Of a stretch of DNA of 7,641 bases, positions 6,412 through 7,641 are shown piece after piece. The notes beneath the pieces are model-generated. The model was not told the origin of the DNA. It worked only from the letters and a program-made list of their open reading frames with translations, and searched no databases. Position numbers and translations under genes: made by a program. Origin of the DNA: 40CM-2-70-7 sp035279865 (lineage in GTDB: Bacteria; Gemmatimonadota; Gemmatimonadetes; Gemmatimonadales; GWC2-71-9); assembly GCA_035279865.1 (NCBI GenBank), contig DATEGY010000035.1, forward strand, positions 1 to 7,641, read 5' to 3'. How positions within the stretch are numbered: position 1 is the stretch's first letter; every line of letters starts with the position of its first letter.

Positions 6412-6995
6412 TTTTCACCCACCCAGAGTCCCTGTCCTACCGCCAGGCGATTCACGCCGGCAATCTCCGGGACCTGCTCGCTCTCGACCAGCAGGCGCCG
6501 GCCCTTGAGCAGGATGCGCTTCGCTTCACCCAGCCACTTCGACGTCCCGACTTCCGCACCCACGACGACACCACGCGCGATCGCGCTTCTCAGCGGAATC
6601 GTGTCCTGCGAGCGCAGGAGCGAGAGGATCGGGAGCTCCTCGGCGTCGAGGGGCGGGTTGATGCCGACGAAATGGATGCCGCCCATCAGCGACGCGAGCC
6701 CCACAGCGTAGCGGACGGCGGAGCCCACGAGGACGACGTAGCCGCCGGGGCCGGAGAGATCGAGGAGGGCCTGGACGGTGAGGGGGTCGGCGGAGGAGAA
6801 GGGCGGCGCGTGGTGGGTCGAAATCCCGCCGAATTCCACCACTCCCTGCACGATCTCGTATTCCTTGTGGCAGACCGGGCACCCCAGGAGACCTTTCGCC
6901 ACCATCCGCCCGGACATCTCGACGGTCGACAGCACCAGGAATTCCTCCTGGTGCTTCTCGGGGCAGCGGAGCATCTCGGTCAGCTCAATGTGCAT
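6399..6995 (-). CDS. Trm112-like zinc-ribbon protein with a degenerate methyltransferase-like region
   Basis: This encodes 198 residues. Residues 1-57 resemble the Trm112/YcaR-type zinc ribbon: MLRCPEKHQEEFL, then GLLGCPVCHKEYEIVQGVVEF. Possible metal ligands are C11, H15, C39 and C42, which replaces one usual Cys by His. The rest (about 70-198) has alternating strands and helices, as in the class I Rossmann methyltransferases: LLDLSGPGGYVVLVG (77-91) recalls motif I, IHFVGINPP (107-115) a second strand, and AKRILLKGRRLLVESEQV (158-175) a late strand. A clear SAM-binding GxGxG is absent, so enzymatic activity is doubtful. Trm112 proteins activate methyltransferases, and a self-contained fusion is plausible. 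The start overlaps the end of the M23 gene by 11 bases, suggesting co-translation. No exact function can be assigned. Confidence 0.75.
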   Translation of the reverse strand: MHIELTEMLRCPEKHQEEFLVLSTVEMSGRMVAKGLLGCPVCHKEYEIVQGVVEFGGISTHHAPPFSSADPLTVQALLDLSGPGGYVVLVGSAVRYAVGLASLMGGIHFVGINPPLDAEELPILSLLRSQDTIPLRSAIARGVVVGAEVGTSKWLGEAKRILLKGRRLLVESEQVPEIAGVNRLAVGQGLWVGEKLDG

Positions 6996-7641
6996 CGGGG
7001 CGGAATTCTACCCAGGTGAGCTTGCCGGGTTCGACCCGCACGGTCCGAAAGACCTTCTTTCCTTCGATTTCCACGCCCATGACGTACTCTCCGGCCGGCA
7101 CGTCACCGATGGCGAAATGCTCGTGGTAGGCGGGGTCCTGGTGGTTCTTGGGACCGTAGGTCTCGACGTATGAGAGCGGCGTCTCCTGGGGCTCAGGCTT
7201 CACGAGGCCATAAATCCTGGCCTGTTGGACCGGCTGGCCCTTCGAATCCCAGACCTGTCCCGCCACCACGCCCGTGCCCGGCATCGGATCGATCCACAGT
7301 TCGGGATTGACGTTGAAGGGCGGGTAGCGGACTTCCGGGTCGACGATCTTCTCCGAATCGGTGGTCGGGGCGACGTGGACTTCGAGGTGGAGGTGGTCGT
7401 TCGTCGCCCGGCCGGTGTTGCCGACGAGCGAGATCACGTCCCCGGCTTTGACGCGGTCTCCGACCTTCACCAGGAGTTTCGAGTTGTGGTAGTAGACGGA
7501 AAACAAGAACTGGGAGTCTGATAAACCCCGGGCCGCCGGCCCGGGGTCAGCCGATCCAGAGGCGGCCGTTCCAGAGCGGCTGACCCCGGGGCGTTGCCCC
7601 GGGGTTAACACCAGCCGGCGGTCGTGCCGGATGGCCACGGT
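6985..7641 (-). CDS. M23 family metallopeptidase, 3' part, with an in-frame palindromic insertion
   Basis: The 5' end lies beyond the window; 218 residues are visible, numbered here from the edge. The M23/LytM core is recognisable: TVAIRHDRR (1-9), FLFSVYYHNSKLLVKVGDRVKAGDVISLVGNTGR (45-78) and the HxH zinc/catalytic pair H83 and H85 in NDHLHLEVHV. The upstream HxxxD motif must lie outside the window. Residues 12-40 come from a palindromic element (7522-7608) absent from the family pattern; it lengthens the loop between two strands but leaves the frame intact. After a VNPELWIDPMPGTG linker comes a beta-sandwich like the carboxypeptidase regulatory domain (about 125-218: GVVAGQVWDSKGQPVQQARIYG, then FAIGDVPAGEYVMGVEIEG). 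M23 enzymes usually cut peptidoglycan cross-links outside the cytoplasm; some are inactive regulators. Whether this one stays active with the insertion is unknown. Confidence 0.88.
   Translation of the reverse strand, partial: TVAIRHDRRLVLTPGQRPGVSRSGTAASGSADPGPAARGLSDSQFLFSVYYHNSKLLVKVGDRVKAGDVISLVGNTGRATNDHLHLEVHVAPTTDSEKIVDPEVRYPPFNVNPELWIDPMPGTGVVAGQVWDSKGQPVQQARIYGLVKPEPQETPLSYVETYGPKNHQDPAYHEHFAIGDVPAGEYVMGVEIEGKKVFRTVRVEPGKLTWVEFRPDAH
7522..7608. repeat. 87-base REP/BIME-like inverted hairpin pair inside the M23 gene
   Basis: Hairpin 3 pairs 7525-7534 with 7538-7547 (10 bp, loop GCC). Hairpin 4 pairs 7583-7592 with 7596-7605 (10 bp, loop GTT). They face each other: GGGGTCAGCCG (7543-7553) is the exact reverse complement of CGGCTGACCCC (7577-7587), and the outer ends are TAAACCCC and GGGGTTAA. 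The spacer holds TCCAGAG twice (7555-7561, 7570-7576). The element spans 29 whole codons of the peptidase, beginning and ending with TTA on the coding strand. No clear target duplication is visible. The pair at 26-104 belongs to the same general type. Confidence 0.8.

Noticed and set aside
7522..7608. CRISPR repeat or att site
   Set aside because: There are only two hairpin units in inverted orientation, no regular spacers, no integrase and no tRNA nearby.
6985..7638. Complete short M23 gene starting at GTG 7638
   Set aside because: The frame stays open to the window edge and the codons before GTG continue the conserved strand; the N-terminal HxxxD half of the enzyme must lie outside the window.

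Overview
The window is GC-rich bacterial DNA. The seven genes are tightly packed in three transcription blocks, with start/stop overlaps of 4 to 11 bases. No rRNA, tRNA, CRISPR array, integrase or transposase is visible. A TldD/PmbA pair, Ig-like lipoproteins rich in Asp, Thr and Val, TPR proteins and a leaderless-type promoter would suit a lineage such as Gemmatimonadota. That assignment is a guess from style, not from a marker gene.

Block 1 (minus strand, 3368 to 109) encodes a Gpt/xanthine-type phosphoribosyltransferase, then TldD with its HExxxH zinc motif, then the non-catalytic partner PmbA/TldE. The gap between the first two is 3 bases and the last two overlap as GTGA, so this looks like one operon. 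Downstream of pmbA, bases 1-108 hold no gene but contain a pair of strong GC-rich hairpins.

Block 2 (plus strand, 3418 to 6394) diverges from block 1 across about 50 bases. It encodes a three-repeat TPR protein, an Ig-like lipoprotein and a long-chain acyl-CoA synthetase. The TPR gene appears to be read from a leaderless promoter whose predicted +1 is the A of its ATG. The lipoprotein has no ATG, GTG or TTG that would keep its signal peptide. Its only sensible start is a CTG overlapping the TPR stop (CTGA), just after a Shine-Dalgarno sequence. The synthetase follows with an ATGA overlap.

Block 3 (minus strand, 7641 to 6399) encodes the C-terminal part of an M23 family metallopeptidase, cut by the window edge, and a small protein with a Trm112-like zinc ribbon followed by a degenerate methyltransferase-like region. 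These two overlap by 11 bases. Block 3 converges on block 2 with only 4 bases between the stop codons, inside an 8-base tandem repeat.

The most notable structure is in the M23 gene. An 87-base REP/BIME-like pair of inverted hairpins, related to the pair after pmbA, sits inside the peptidase domain exactly in frame. It adds 29 Gly/Pro/Ala/Ser-rich residues to a loop between two conserved strands without breaking the reading frame.
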